Below, piece by piece: positions 10,081 to 20,061 of a stretch of DNA of 64,000 nt (the first letter of the stretch is position 1; every line of letters begins with the position of its first letter). The DNA comes from Heloderma charlesbogerti (taxonomy: Eukaryota; Chordata; Lepidosauria; Squamata; Helodermatidae). The DNA lies in assembly GCA_026122225.1 (NCBI GenBank), contig JANEZZ010001668.1, positions 1-64,000 on the forward strand. The letters run 5' to 3'. Made by a program: the position numbers and the translations under genes. Below the pieces are notes generated by a model, which made no database searches, had not been told where the DNA came from, and saw only the letters and a list, made by a program, of their open reading frames with translations.

Positions 10081-13000
10081 GCAGGGGAGATGACCACTCC
10101 TCTGGCCTACAGAGGGCCGGCTCGCAGCGGGGAGAAGGATCCAGGAACCCTCCCCCTGAAGGGCTTCTTAGCCGCCACCGCACAGGCGCCAGGGAAGTCC
10201 CAATGCTCTGGCTCCGCCATCACGAAGCAGGGAGAATTTTCAGCTGCGCGTCGAGGAAGGTGCTTCTATTGGCCCCCTCCCCACCAACAACCACGCAGAC
10301 ACAGCAGAGCGAGACCTCGCCAGGCAGTGGAGCCTGCGAGGGACAGCGGCAGCTTCCATTGCGCCCACCCCCCAAGGAGCAGGAGCAGTCCAGAGAGGGT
10401 GAGTCAGGTGACAGCAAGGCCCCTCGCACCCCCCTCTCCCGTTCCCTCCACACACACACAGGCAAGGGATTCCAGGGCAAGCCTCTCAAGGCCCACAGCC
10501 CCATTAGGAACCTCAGAAAGGGTCGGAAATGGAGGACTCTAGTCCCCCACATTCCCTATCACAGGAGCCCCTGGAGGAAAGGGCAGGGGGCCTGGAGCCC
10601 AGCTATAGGCCCAGCCCTGAGGGCCAGCCCCCACCACAAATCCGGGAAAGGGAAAGATCTATGCTGGATTTGCTAGAGGAGGCCGTTCACCAAATCAGAT
10701 GCAAGGCCTCCCCGCAGGAGGGGACGAGATGCAGAGAGCACTCCCACAGGAGCACATCCAGGGAAAAGGCCCAATGCAAGCGATGTACCCGCTTGCGCTC
10801 ATCCAGCTACAGCTCCATGGACATCCAGTGCAGCAGATCATGCTCCAAACGGAGGCGCACTCGCACCCCCACCTCCACTCCAGGAGAAGCAGGCAGAGGG
10901 AGAGGAGGAGGGAGGCCTTGGGCAGTTCCCGGTCGACCTTAAGCAGGGGCCCCTCCTGCAGGAAGCGCTCCAGATCCTTGTCACCATCTACCCAGAGAAA
11001 GAAGGTGAGGAGACGTGGAGAAGGGAGGCAAAAGACCAGATCCCCTTCCTGGTCCCTTGCCTACCGCTGTGACTCCCAAAGCTCCAGATCCCCTTCCTCC
11101 AGGGCAAGCTCATCAGAATCTGAGGAGGGATACCCCTCAGAGAGGGACAAGCCCAAGGAAAAGTCTCAACAAGGCCATCTTTCCCCAAATAATCTCCAAA
11201 TGCCTTAACATCCTGGAGCTTACAGACCAGGAAGAAGCCACGACACCCCGCCAGGGACAGGCAAAGAGAGCAGCGGTGGTAGTCTTCCCATTGCCCCCCC
11301 CCCCCATGTGCCACTCCCACTAAGCCTGGAAGAGAAACTACACAAGGAGTGGTCTAAGCCAACCAGATCTAAGACACTCCATCATAACTGTGAGAACTTC
11401 TATCTCCTGCAAGAAGATGCCATGCAGGATCTGGTTACCCCAAGAGTAGACGAACCCATCTTTGTCTGGTGGTGAAAAGAAAATCCGATGCTGTAAAGAA
11501 CAATATTGTTTAGGAACCTGGAATGTAAGATCAATGAATCAAGGTAAGCTGGAGGTGGTCAAACATGAGATGGCAAGATTGAACATCGACATCTTGGGAA
11601 TCAGTGAACTAAAATGGACAAGCATGGGTGAATTTAATTCGGGTGACCACCATATCTACTACTGTGGGCAAGAATCCCTTAGAAGAAATGGAGTAGCACT
11701 CATAGTCAACAAAAGGGTGGGAAAAGCAGTTCTGGGGTACAATCTCAAAAACGACAGAATGGTCTCAGTACGAATCCAAGGCAAACCATTCAACATCACA
11801 GTAACTCAAGTCTATGCCCCAACCACTGATGCTGAAGAAGCTGAGGTTGATCGGTTCTATGAAGACCTCCAACACCTTCTAGAACTAACACCAAAAAATA
11901 GATGTCCTCTTCATCATAGGGGATTGGAAGGCTAAAGTAGGAAGTCAAGAAATCACCGGGATAACAGGCAAGCATGGCCTTGGTGTACAAAAAGATGCAG
12001 GACAAAGGCTAATACAGTTCTTCCAAGAGAACACGCTGATCATAGCAAACACTCTTTTCCACCAGCATGGACATCACCAGATGGTCAATATCGAAATCAG
12101 ATTGATTATGTCCTTTGCAGCCAAAGATGGAGAAGCTCTATACAGTCAGTCAAAACAAGACCTGGAGCTGACTGTGGCTCAGATCATGACCTTCTTCTTG
12201 CAAAATTTCGGCTTAAATTGAAGAACATAGGGAAAACCACTAAACCATTCAGGTATGACCTCAGTCATATCCTTTATGAATATACAGTGGAGGTGAGGAA
12301 TAGATTTCAGGGATTAGACCTGATAGAGTGCCTGAGGAACTATGGACGGAGGTCCGTAACATTGTTCAGGAAGCAGCAACGAAATCCATCCCAAAGAAAA
12401 AGAAATGCAAGAAAGCCAAGTGGCTGTCTGATGAGGCTTTACAAGTAGCTGAGGAAAGAAGGGAAGGGAAAAGCAAGGGAGAAAGGGGAAGAACTGTGGT
12501 GCTGAAGAAGACTCTGACGAGTCCCCTGGACTGCAAGGAGGTCCAATCAGTCAATCCTAAAGGAAATCAACCCTGAGTGCTCACTGGAAGGACAGATACT
12601 GAAGCTGAAGCTCAAATATTTTGGCCACCTAATGTGAAGAGAAAACTCTCTGGAGAAGACCCTGATGCTGGGAAAGACTGAAGGCAAAAGGAGAAGGGGA
12701 CGGCAGAGGATGAGATGGCTAGATAGTATCACTGATGCAATGAATATGGACTTAAGCACGCTTCGGGAGAGAGCGGAGGACAGGAAAGCTAGGCATGCTC
12801 TGGTCCATGGGGTCACGAAGAGTAGGACACGACTGAACAACAACAACAGACAAACCCATCGCAGCTCTCAATTCCAAGGCCCTCCTGACCTCAGAACAGG
12901 ACGAGCTTCCCTCGGACCAGTATGATCGAAGGGCTGAGGCAGCCCTCCGCAGAGGCTTCAACGCCTCAGTCGTGTCCATGCAGGCGGCAACCATGTCAAC

Positions 13001-13320
13001 CATCGTCGCTAGGGGCATCTTCATGATGGCGAACAGGCTGCTCCATAGCAGAGATCCAGGGAAGTAGACCCATGAAACCATGCAGGATATGGCGATGGCA
13101 GCGGCGTTCTTTGCTGACATGCCCCTAGACTCCTTCCAGCTGGGGGCAAAGGCAACAGCAGCCAATGTCGTAGCAAGAAGAAGCATCTGGCTATGCAACT
13201 GGGGGATGGACACCAAAACCAAATCCAATCTGGCAGGCGTCCCCTTTTCAGGTAAGCTACTGTTCAGGGAAGCCTTGGACAAACTGCTGGTGGAGACAAA
13301 GGACAAGAAGAAAGCCTTAT
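10081..13320 (+). pseudogene. DIRS 1 Gag-like region, broken
   Basis: Several overlapping frames (10090-10542, 10529-10942, 10699-11208, then a capsid-like piece at about 11320-11460) encode Ser/Arg/Pro-rich protein, with RSRSLSPSTQRKK in the middle. The nested BovB (11461-12848) splits the frame. Coding resumes at about 12861 with LNSKALLTSEQDELPSDQYD and continues, past an in-frame stop near 13066, as 13080-13320 with AAAFFADMPLDSFQLGAKAT. This C-terminal part is typical for vertebrate DIRS Gag. The protein is expected to package the element's RNA. Several frame changes show it is dead. Confidence 0.75.
11461..12848 (+). mobile_element. BovB/RTE copy nested in DIRS 1, internally deleted
   Basis: A sense BovB of 1388 bases flanked by a 12-base duplication with one mismatch: GACGAACCCATC (11449-11460) and GACAAACCCATC (12849-12860). 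It carries the endonuclease frame 11462-11935 (broken at about 11898) and a linker frame up to about 12495. It then jumps to the far C-terminal part (SPLDCKEVQSVNPKGNQP), losing the whole reverse transcriptase. It ends with the CAACAACA tail. It extends about 45 bases further 5' than the copy at 1195-4051. Confidence 0.93.
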
Positions 13321-13689
13321 AGAACTCAGCGAAGAAAAAGGCAAAGCGCTTTCAGGCGACGCCCAGGCCCTTTTGTCCCTTCAGGCCATCCTTCCCCTCC
13401 ACCTATGTAGCTAGAGAGGGAAAATCCAGATGACATCATGACACCAGGGCCAAGCTGGGCAACCACAGAGGCATCCCCCAGCAAGGCAAGACTCCCAATA
13501 CAGCATGACTCGCTGTTGTCGTCCCCCCCACAGTGGGGGGACAGCTGCAGGACTTCTCAAATGCCAGGAGACGGCTCTGTTCAAACAGCTGGGTCATGGA
13601 AACAGTGGCAGAGGGCTACTTCATAGAGCTCCAGAGACCACCCAAGGAGCGCTTCTTCAGCTCCCCCATCGGAAGGAACCAGCTGGGCA

Positions 13690-14465
13690 TTTGAGGACTC
13701 TTGCAGCAATACAACACCTTCGTCAGATCCAAGCCATCGAGAAGGTGCCTTGGAAAGAGAGGGGACAGGGCGTCTTCTCCCTCTTCTTCACAGTCCCAAA
13801 CAGGAATGGAGGGTCCAGACCCATTCTGGACTTAAAGAGTCTCAACCGTTGCCTGAGGAAGCAGAAATTCCAAATGGAGATGCTCAAGTCCATAAAGGAG
13901 AGCTTCCGAAGAGGGGAATTCTTAACCGCGGTGGATCTGTCAGAGGCCTACCTACACATCCCCATCCAACCATCTCACTGCAAGTTTCTGCACTTCAGCT
14001 ACAGAGCAAAGCAATTCCAATTGAAAGGCTCTTCCCTTTGGCCTAGCCATGGCTCCAAGAGTGTTCACAAATATCCTCCTCGCCCCAGTGGCCCACCTAA
14101 GGTCAAAGGGAATCCATCTACACCCCTGTTTGGACGATATCCTAATCCGCTCACCGTCATGGAAATGGTGCATGCAGGACACCAGTGTCACTCTTTCAAC
14201 CCTGCAGTCCCTGGGATTTGTCATCAACGAGAAGAAGAGCTCCCTGTCACCCTCAGAGTCCCTACTCCACCTGGGAGTGACCCTAGTCACGACCAAGGAC
14301 ATCATGACTCTATCTCCAGACAGACAGACTACAATAAGCAGATTGGCAGCCTGGATCCAGACCAAAAAGAAGCCCTGCCTCAGAGAGCTGGCAAAACTGC
14401 TGGGCATGATGGTCTCATGCCAGGGGACTGTCCAGTGGGCAAGATTCCAAGCAAGGCCCCTATAG
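13690..14465 (+). pseudogene. DIRS 1 reverse transcriptase, frameshifted
   Basis: First part (to about 14015) reads SRPILDLKSLNRCLRKQKFQ and LTAVDLSEAYLHIPIQPSH, with the first catalytic Asp in AVDLSEAY. After a frame change near 14020-14045 it continues as 14049-14465 with HPCLDDILIRSPS (the LDD catalytic pair) and LGFVINEKKSSLSPS. This is the RT that copies DIRS RNA. One frameshift separates the two halves. Confidence 0.88.
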
Positions 14466-15302
14466 TCGTTCCTCCTGGCCTACCGGACAGAAATAGCAGC
14501 CAACCTCAACCCAGCAGTGCGAATCCCAGCTGGAATCTCTTGCTCCTTGACCTGGTGATCACACCCACCCATCCTCACGGAAGGAGCCCCCATCCAGACC
14601 CCAACGTTTACCACCTTTACTACAGATGCTTGCCTCACGGGGTGGAGTGCTCTCTGCGAGGGCCACCACACCCAAGGCCTATGGGCCAAAGAGGAATCTT
14701 GCCTCAGCATCAGCCTACTGAAGCTGAGGGCCATCTGCCTGGCACTGAGATACCTAGCCCCACAACTGGAGTCACAGGATGTCCTAATCAGAACAGACAG
14801 CATGGTAGCAAAGGCATACATGAACAAACAAGGAGGGACTCAGTCCAAATCCCCTCAGAAGGTTGCCATGATGCTGTTCAGGTGGGCCCAAAAACACCTC
14901 CGCTCCATCAAGGCAGAGCACCTAAGAGGCATACTGAACATCTAGGCCGACTGGCTCAGCAGGACGTCCCTAGACTCAGGGGAGTGGTCCCTCCACCTGG
15001 ATACCGTCAGTTGGCTGACAAAGCAGTTAGGCTGACCCTGCGTCGACCTCTTTGCATCCCAGCAGAACGCCAAACTCCCCAGATTCGCCACCCGCTACGT
15101 CATGAGAGGTGCTGAGTTCACAGATGCTCTGACCAGCAGTTGGCCCGGGGGGCTTCTTTATGCCTTCCCTCCCCTGGCTCTCATCCCTAAAGTGATTTGG
15201 AAGCTGAAGGATCAGCAGGCGAAACTAATCCTGATAGCACCCAGTTGGCCGAGGAGACCGTGGTACGCCGACCTTATAAACCTATCCATGGTCAAGCTCT
15301 GA
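14466..15302 (+). pseudogene. DIRS 1 RNase H domain, with stops
   Basis: In one frame: FTTDACLTGWSALCEG (first Asp), LKLRAICLALRYLAP (Glu), VLIRTDSMVAKAYMNKQGG (second Asp), ADWLSR, and VDLFASQQNAKLPRF, a signature also found in the second DIRS copy (DLFATPAN). In-frame stops occur near 14944 and 15031. It degrades the RNA strand during copying. Confidence 0.85.
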
Positions 15303-15396
15303 CCCTGCCGCCCTGGCACGACCTACTGACTCAAGGGCCGATTGCTCACCAAGATCCAGGTTTCCTGAAACTAACCACCCGGAAGTTGAGGGGAAA

Positions 15397-16420
15397 TTGC
15401 TAAGGGTCCAGGGCTACTCTTCAAAGGTGGTTTCCACCCTCCTAGCCTCCCGGAAGTCCTCCACTAATAGATTGTATGAACACACCTGGAGGGCGTTCCT
15501 CATCTGGGCCCAGGCTACAGGGAGGAACCCATTACGCACCAGCATAATGGGTCCCTCCAGGAAGGCCCGTCAGCAGGCCTCAGAACAAATAAACTAAAAA
15601 GGCAGGTTTCCTCCTTGGGGTCCATACTAGGGGAGCTGGGGCTGGGGGGCTGGGTTCTCATCCCCACATTAAGAGGTTCCTTAGGGCGGTTTCATTGATC
15701 AAACCTCCCCCAATGAGGAGGTTCCCCACGTGGAGCCTTAACGCTGTTCTCAAGGCACTGTCTGAAGCCCCATTCAAACCCCTAGGGGCTGCCATCCTTA
15801 AGGTGCTGACCCTCAAAACGATTTTCCTTCTGGCTATCATGACTGCCAGAAGGGTCGCTGAGCTGGGGGCTCCTTTGGCGGAAAAGGAGCTTTGTATTTT
15901 TCACAGGGACAAGTTGTTCCTCTGCCCGGACCTAACCTTCATCCCCAAGATCAACTCTGACTTCTACAGACCCCAGGAACTGGTCATCCCATCCTTCTGC
16001 TCTCACCCTTCCAACCCCCAGGAGAGGGAATGGCATACCCTGGATGCCAGATGGGCCCTCAAGTTCTATCTAGATAGGACCGGGCCCCACAGGCAACACA
16101 GAGCCCTATTCATGTCCTTCAGACCATTCTCCATGGGCAAGAAGGTGTCAGTAGCCTCTCTGGCACACTGGCTACGTGAGTGCATCGCACTGGCTTACAT
16201 CTCCACTGGCCTAACAGTCCCAGAGGGAATATTGGCCCACTCGGTTAGGGGGATGGTCACATCAGCAGCCTTCTGGGGGAGGGCTCTGCTAGAAGAGATC
16301 TGCAGGGCGGCCATGTGGTCATTCGTGCATACGTTTACACATCACTACAAAATCAACCTTTTTGCTTCTGCAGAAGGTGCCTTTGGCAGGAGGGTCCTCC
16401 AGAGGGTTCTACAGCCCTAG
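15397..16420 (+). pseudogene. DIRS 1 tyrosine recombinase, one frame break
   Basis: N-terminal SAM-like part at 15397-15597 (STNRLYEHTWRAFLIWAQAT). The catalytic part, 15695-16420 (241 codons), is uninterrupted: TARRVAELGAP (first Arg), HSVRGMVTSAAFW (His-x-x-Arg), and HHYKINLF (Tyr nucleophile). The break between 15598 and 15694 is the only obvious lesion. The enzyme integrates the circular DNA intermediate by strand exchange, instead of an integrase or endonuclease. Confidence 0.9.
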
Positions 16421-16487
16421 CAGGGGGCCGGCCCAGGGGTTTGTTGACCCACCCAGAGATGAACTGCTTTGTCACCTCCCCGTATTG

Positions 16488-16580
16488 GCTGGTCTCCTGC
16501 ACTCGATGGGAGAAACGGAAATGCTTTACTCACCGGTGAATTTCTGTTCTCGTCGAGTGAAGGAGGCCAGCCAGGCCCTC
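16488..16580. repeat. DIRS 1 internal complementary region
   Basis: A near-palindrome: GGCTGGTCTCCTGCACTCGA at the left faces TCGAGTGAAGGAGGCCAGCC at the right. It is related to the outer ends of the terminal repeats (TGGCTGGCGTCCTTCACTCGATGAGAA, about 16818-16844), as expected of a DIRS internal complementary region. Confidence 0.85.
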
Positions 16581-16731
16581 CCAGGCTGGCCTCCTTCTAG
16601 GTGACTCTTAGGCTAGACAGGCCTCAACACTGTTGCTTGCTCAGCCTGTTCATCAGTCAAGGTTCACAGTCAAGGCCTGCCAGGACAGAGGGCTTCCGAC
16701 AAGTTTCAACAACTTGGAATACTCGACTAGT

Positions 16732-16838
16732 GAGCATGGGGGAGGCCCCACATCCTCCAGAAGTTCTTCTCGGAGACTGCCTTCCTGGCCCCGGAGGCAG
16801 AGCCTACCCTGTACTGGCTGGCGTCCTTCACTCGATGA
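16732..16838 (+). repeat. DIRS 1 right inverted terminal repeat
   Basis: Inverted match to 9868-9972. Confidence 0.85.
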
Positions 16839-17239
16839 GAACATTCAGCAGTGAGTAAAGAATTCCTGTTTCTCCTCACTGCAAGCACACAAAAAACTAC
16901 ATAAGAATCTGAGAGAGGCCCTTTTGGCTGTGATACTCAAACTATGAAACTCTTGTCAGGCCTTTGAGGCTTATTTTGCCTTGCCCCTTGTTTATTTTGC
17001 CGGGCTTATGGGCTTGAATAGGTATGTTAATTTTTGCTGGTGTCTTTTGTATTAGTTTGGTTAGTTTGATATTGTATGGGGGGGGTTGCTTATTTGGGGT
17101 TTGTTTTAATTCTGTTTATTGCTAGTGACCGTAGGTGTTCATTTTGGGATCCAAAAATGGGAAATAAATATTTAGTATAAAATAAAGTAGGATATGAAAG
17201 TAACAGTCCTCCCTTTGCAAGTACACTGCGTCTAAATCT

Positions 17240-18300
17240 AGAGGTTCTCTTTAGCCATCATGGCTAATAGCTGTGAATTTATCTAATCCCCTTTTAAGAC
17301 ATCTGTGGCCATCAATGGATCTTGTGGCAGTGAGTTCCATCATTTATGTATGCCGTGTGTGGAGGATGGCCTTCTATCTGTGCTGAGTCTACCCCCAATC
17401 AATTACATTGGATGACACCCCCATCCGCAATTTGAGTACTGTGAGAGAAGGAGAAAAACTTCTGTCTCCACACCATGCATAGTTTTTGTGAATTTCTGTT
17501 GTGTCCTGCCTCAGTCATCTCTTTTCTAACCTAAAAGGTTAGAACCTTTCCTCATAGTGAAGGTGTTCCAGCCCCTTAATCAATTTTGCTTCCCTTCTCT
17601 GCACCTTTTTAGCACTAGGATATGTTTTTTTATATGTTGTGGCCAGAATATGTGTAGCATTCCAAATGTCGCTGCACCATAGATTTGTATTAAGGCATTG
17701 CAATACTGGAGTGTTTATTTTCGATCCCTTTCCTAGTCATATCTAGCATGAAATTGCATGTTGTTTTCCTACTGTTGCTACACTGCTACACTCAACACTG
17801 AGTTGACGTTTTCACTGAGCTATTTACCGTCATGACCTTAAGGACTTTTTCTTGGTCAGCCAGCTCAGACCCCATCAGTGTACATGGGAAGTTGAGATTT
17901 TGTGCCCCAATGTGCATCACTTTACATTTGCTTACCTTGAACCACTTTTGCCATTTGTTGCCTATTCATCCTTTGGGGCTGTGGAGCTCTTCACCATCCT
18001 GAATAAAAGGGTCTTGTCAGCAACCCCCACCATCTCTCTGTACCTCCCCAGATACAAATCATTAATGAGCAAGTTAAATAGCACGAGTCCCAATACAGAT
18101 CCTTGGGGGGACCCATCCCTCCCCCCTCCCATTGTGAGTACTGTCGATTTATGCTCCTGTTTGTTAACCAATCCAAAAGAGGACCCATGCTCTTATTCCC
18201 TGACTGCTTAAGTCTATTCAGGAGACTTGGAGGGACTTTTTCAAAACAAATTTGAAACCCAAGTATATACTGTCTACCAGATCACCAGTATTTACGTCAG
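17240..18300 (-). mobile_element. Old L3/CR1-like LINE fragment
   Basis: Antisense and highly diverged: the end of ORF2 is recognisable at 17290-17600, and a stretch at 17960-18180 reads (minus strand) DGSPQGSVLGLVLFNLLINDL, the [10 protein letters not shown] motif of the reverse transcriptase. Confidence 0.75.
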
Positions 18301-18309
18301 GGATAGGGA

Positions 18310-18890
18310 ACTGGGTACTTGTAGACTGGATGAAGCCTGCCTGGTTCATGCAGCAGTTAGGCCTGAAAAAAACCTTCCACTATAGCCAATAGGAGGCTTT
18401 TCCCTGCAAGCCTAATGGTGGTGTAGTGGTGATTTGAGGAAGGGTTACAGCTTTGGATGGAATGGTTAGCCCTCCCCACATGCTTCACCCCTCCTCCTCA
18501 AGGTCACCGTCAGCTCTGCACAGCAGTTAGCCTCTCATTGGAACCTAATTGCAGCATGGAGGTGGTGATTGGGGGGGGGGAGGGCTAGCTCTACTCTTTC
18601 TATTTGCTGTGACCACCCCAAAAAGAATTGCCCCCTGTGGCACTTAGGCTTGTATCCTCCCCCCCCTCGAACCTACTGGAGGCTTTATGCAAGCCTAATT
18701 GCCACTGGAACCAACGGGAGGCTGGTTGAAAGCCTAATTGCTGCACAGGGCCCGTCTTTGTGAATGGGATCATGTGTGGCTTTGGCCTGCCCACTGCTGG
18801 CATATGGGCTCACCTAGAAGGCTGGTCACAAGAGAATGCAGCCCTTGGGGTGAGAAAAAAATCCCGCTCCCTAATCTACATGCTTGCTGA
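18310..18890. other. Gene-free stretch
   Basis: No exon or recognised repeat. The sequence has several internal near-copies of GCAGCAATTAGGCTT/AAGCCTAAT-type words at about 18350-18740, which suggests a decayed local repeat. Confidence 0.35.
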
Positions 18891-18892
18891 CA

Positions 18893-19090
18893 ATGGGAAC
18901 ATCGGAAGCTGCCTTCTACTGAGTCAGGCCCTGAGTCCATCTAGCCCAGTATTTTTGACACTGACTGGCAGTAGCATCTCTTCAGGGTTTCAGGCAGAAT
19001 TGTTTCCCTGCCCTATCTGGAGATGTTGCTGGGGATTGAACTGGGGACTTACTGCATGCAAAGCAGGGGCTCTGCCATAGTCCCTTTCTC
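18893..19090 (-). mobile_element. tRNA-derived SINE (antisense)
   Basis: The right end, read on the minus strand, has a tRNA-like promoter: GACTATGGCAGAGCC (A-box region) and CCCAGTTCAATCCC (B box). The rest (GAAGCTGCCTTCTACTGAGT, CACTGACTGGCAG) is shared with the copy at 55166-55322. Confidence 0.75.
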
Positions 19091-19589
19091 CAAGAAGGGG
19101 TGGGCAAGTCATAGTCTTCTAGATGTTTGGATTGACAACACTTGTCAGCCCTAGCCAGCATAGTCAATGGTGACATGGGAGTTGTCCACAGTGTCTGCAA
19201 GGCCACCTTGTTCTGTATGCATGATCACGCTGTTTTAATCATGAATTCCATCAGTTTATCTGGAACAGACGTTGGACACCAACACCACCCCCTACGCTTT
19301 CTCCATCTCCATGAAGTGATAGGCTTTGGTATGCCACAGGCAACCAGCTGAGCTACGTGGAACTTATGGTTGTGGAAGATCCATAATTGTTTCACTTGTT
19401 AGGTGAAAACTGCAAGAAGAGAGATGGAGAGAGTGAAGAAGCAGAGTGAGGGATCTGAGGGATTAGAAGGCCCTGGAATGAATTCCCTAAGAGAGAACTT
19501 GGGGATTTTTAGGAGTGCTTGGCTTTCCTAGACACTACCTCCACAAAGTGTGCCTTCCTCTCCACTGGTGCTTTATGTGTGTTTGTGGG

Positions 19590-19815
19590 CTGTAATCCCA
19601 CTAGTCATGATGGCTATATATTACATCTGGTATTGGAGGCAGCATGTCTCTCAACACCAGTTTCTGAGATACATTAACAAGAGAATGCTATTGCACTCAT
19701 ATCCTGTTTCTGGGCTTCTCATTGAGGCAGCTGGTTGACCATTGTGGGAGCAGAATACAGGACTAGATAAGATTAGACCTGTAGTCTGATCCAGCATGGC
19801 TCTTCTTATATTCTT
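19590..19815 (+). mobile_element. L3/CR1-like LINE 3' end
   Basis: Sense 3' tail with GTCTGATCCAGCATGGCTCTTCTTA near 19777-19805, the same tail as at 29040 and 40495. Confidence 0.75.
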
Positions 19816-19986
19816 TGAGGAACTAAAATGCAGTGGGGTGGTCACTCCTGGCTTGGCTTTTCCTTTAGAGGTTGGCCTTGTTTTTTGAGGCCTGCCTCTG
19901 AGTTTGTTGGCATTCAAGACAATGCTGGCGAGAGTAGCAGGGACGTGCCATGCAAATGATGTGTGTATATTGTTTGCTTTCCAAAG

Positions 19987-20061
19987 GCTTCTGAAGGTAG
20001 CAGTCACCTGAAGGAATGGCACATTTCTGACCCTTTGGACCATGAACCACATGACACTCAG
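19987..20061 (+). CDS. CEP164: CEP164 exon a (acidic region)
   Basis: Twenty-five codons in phase 0 at both ends, between a weak acceptor (TTTCCAAAG) and a good donor (GTAAGT). The peptide contains [13 protein letters not shown], which resembles the acidic, Ser-rich stretch before the LSPVLG block of vertebrate CEP164. It is the first exon I can support; its neighbour upstream was not found in the window. The acceptor is the least certain part. Confidence 0.6.

Larger units (their letters stand above)
9866..16840 (+). mobile_element. DIRS-type retrotransposon 1, nearly complete
   Basis: A tyrosine-recombinase retrotransposon. Inverted terminal repeats: left arm about 9868-9972 and right arm about 16732-16838 match in inverted orientation (TCTCCAAGAAGAACTTC on the left, GAAGTTCTTCTCGGAGA on the right; CCTCCCCCATGCTC on the left, GAGCATGGGGGAGG on the right). 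Order inside is Gag-like, RT, RNase H, tyrosine recombinase, then a palindromic internal complementary region at 16488-16580, the DIRS layout. Without the nested BovB it is about 5.6 kb, normal for DIRS. Stops and frameshifts make it inactive as it stands. DIRS elements integrate through a circular DNA without making a target duplication. Confidence 0.92.

Noticed and set aside
10220..10552. 110-codon minus-strand ORF inside DIRS 1
   Set aside because: It is the antisense shadow of the Gag region, which is GC-rich and low in stops.
18893..19090. Possible functional tRNA gene
   Set aside because: The A- and B-box-like words belong to a SINE repeated at 55166; no cloverleaf could be formed.
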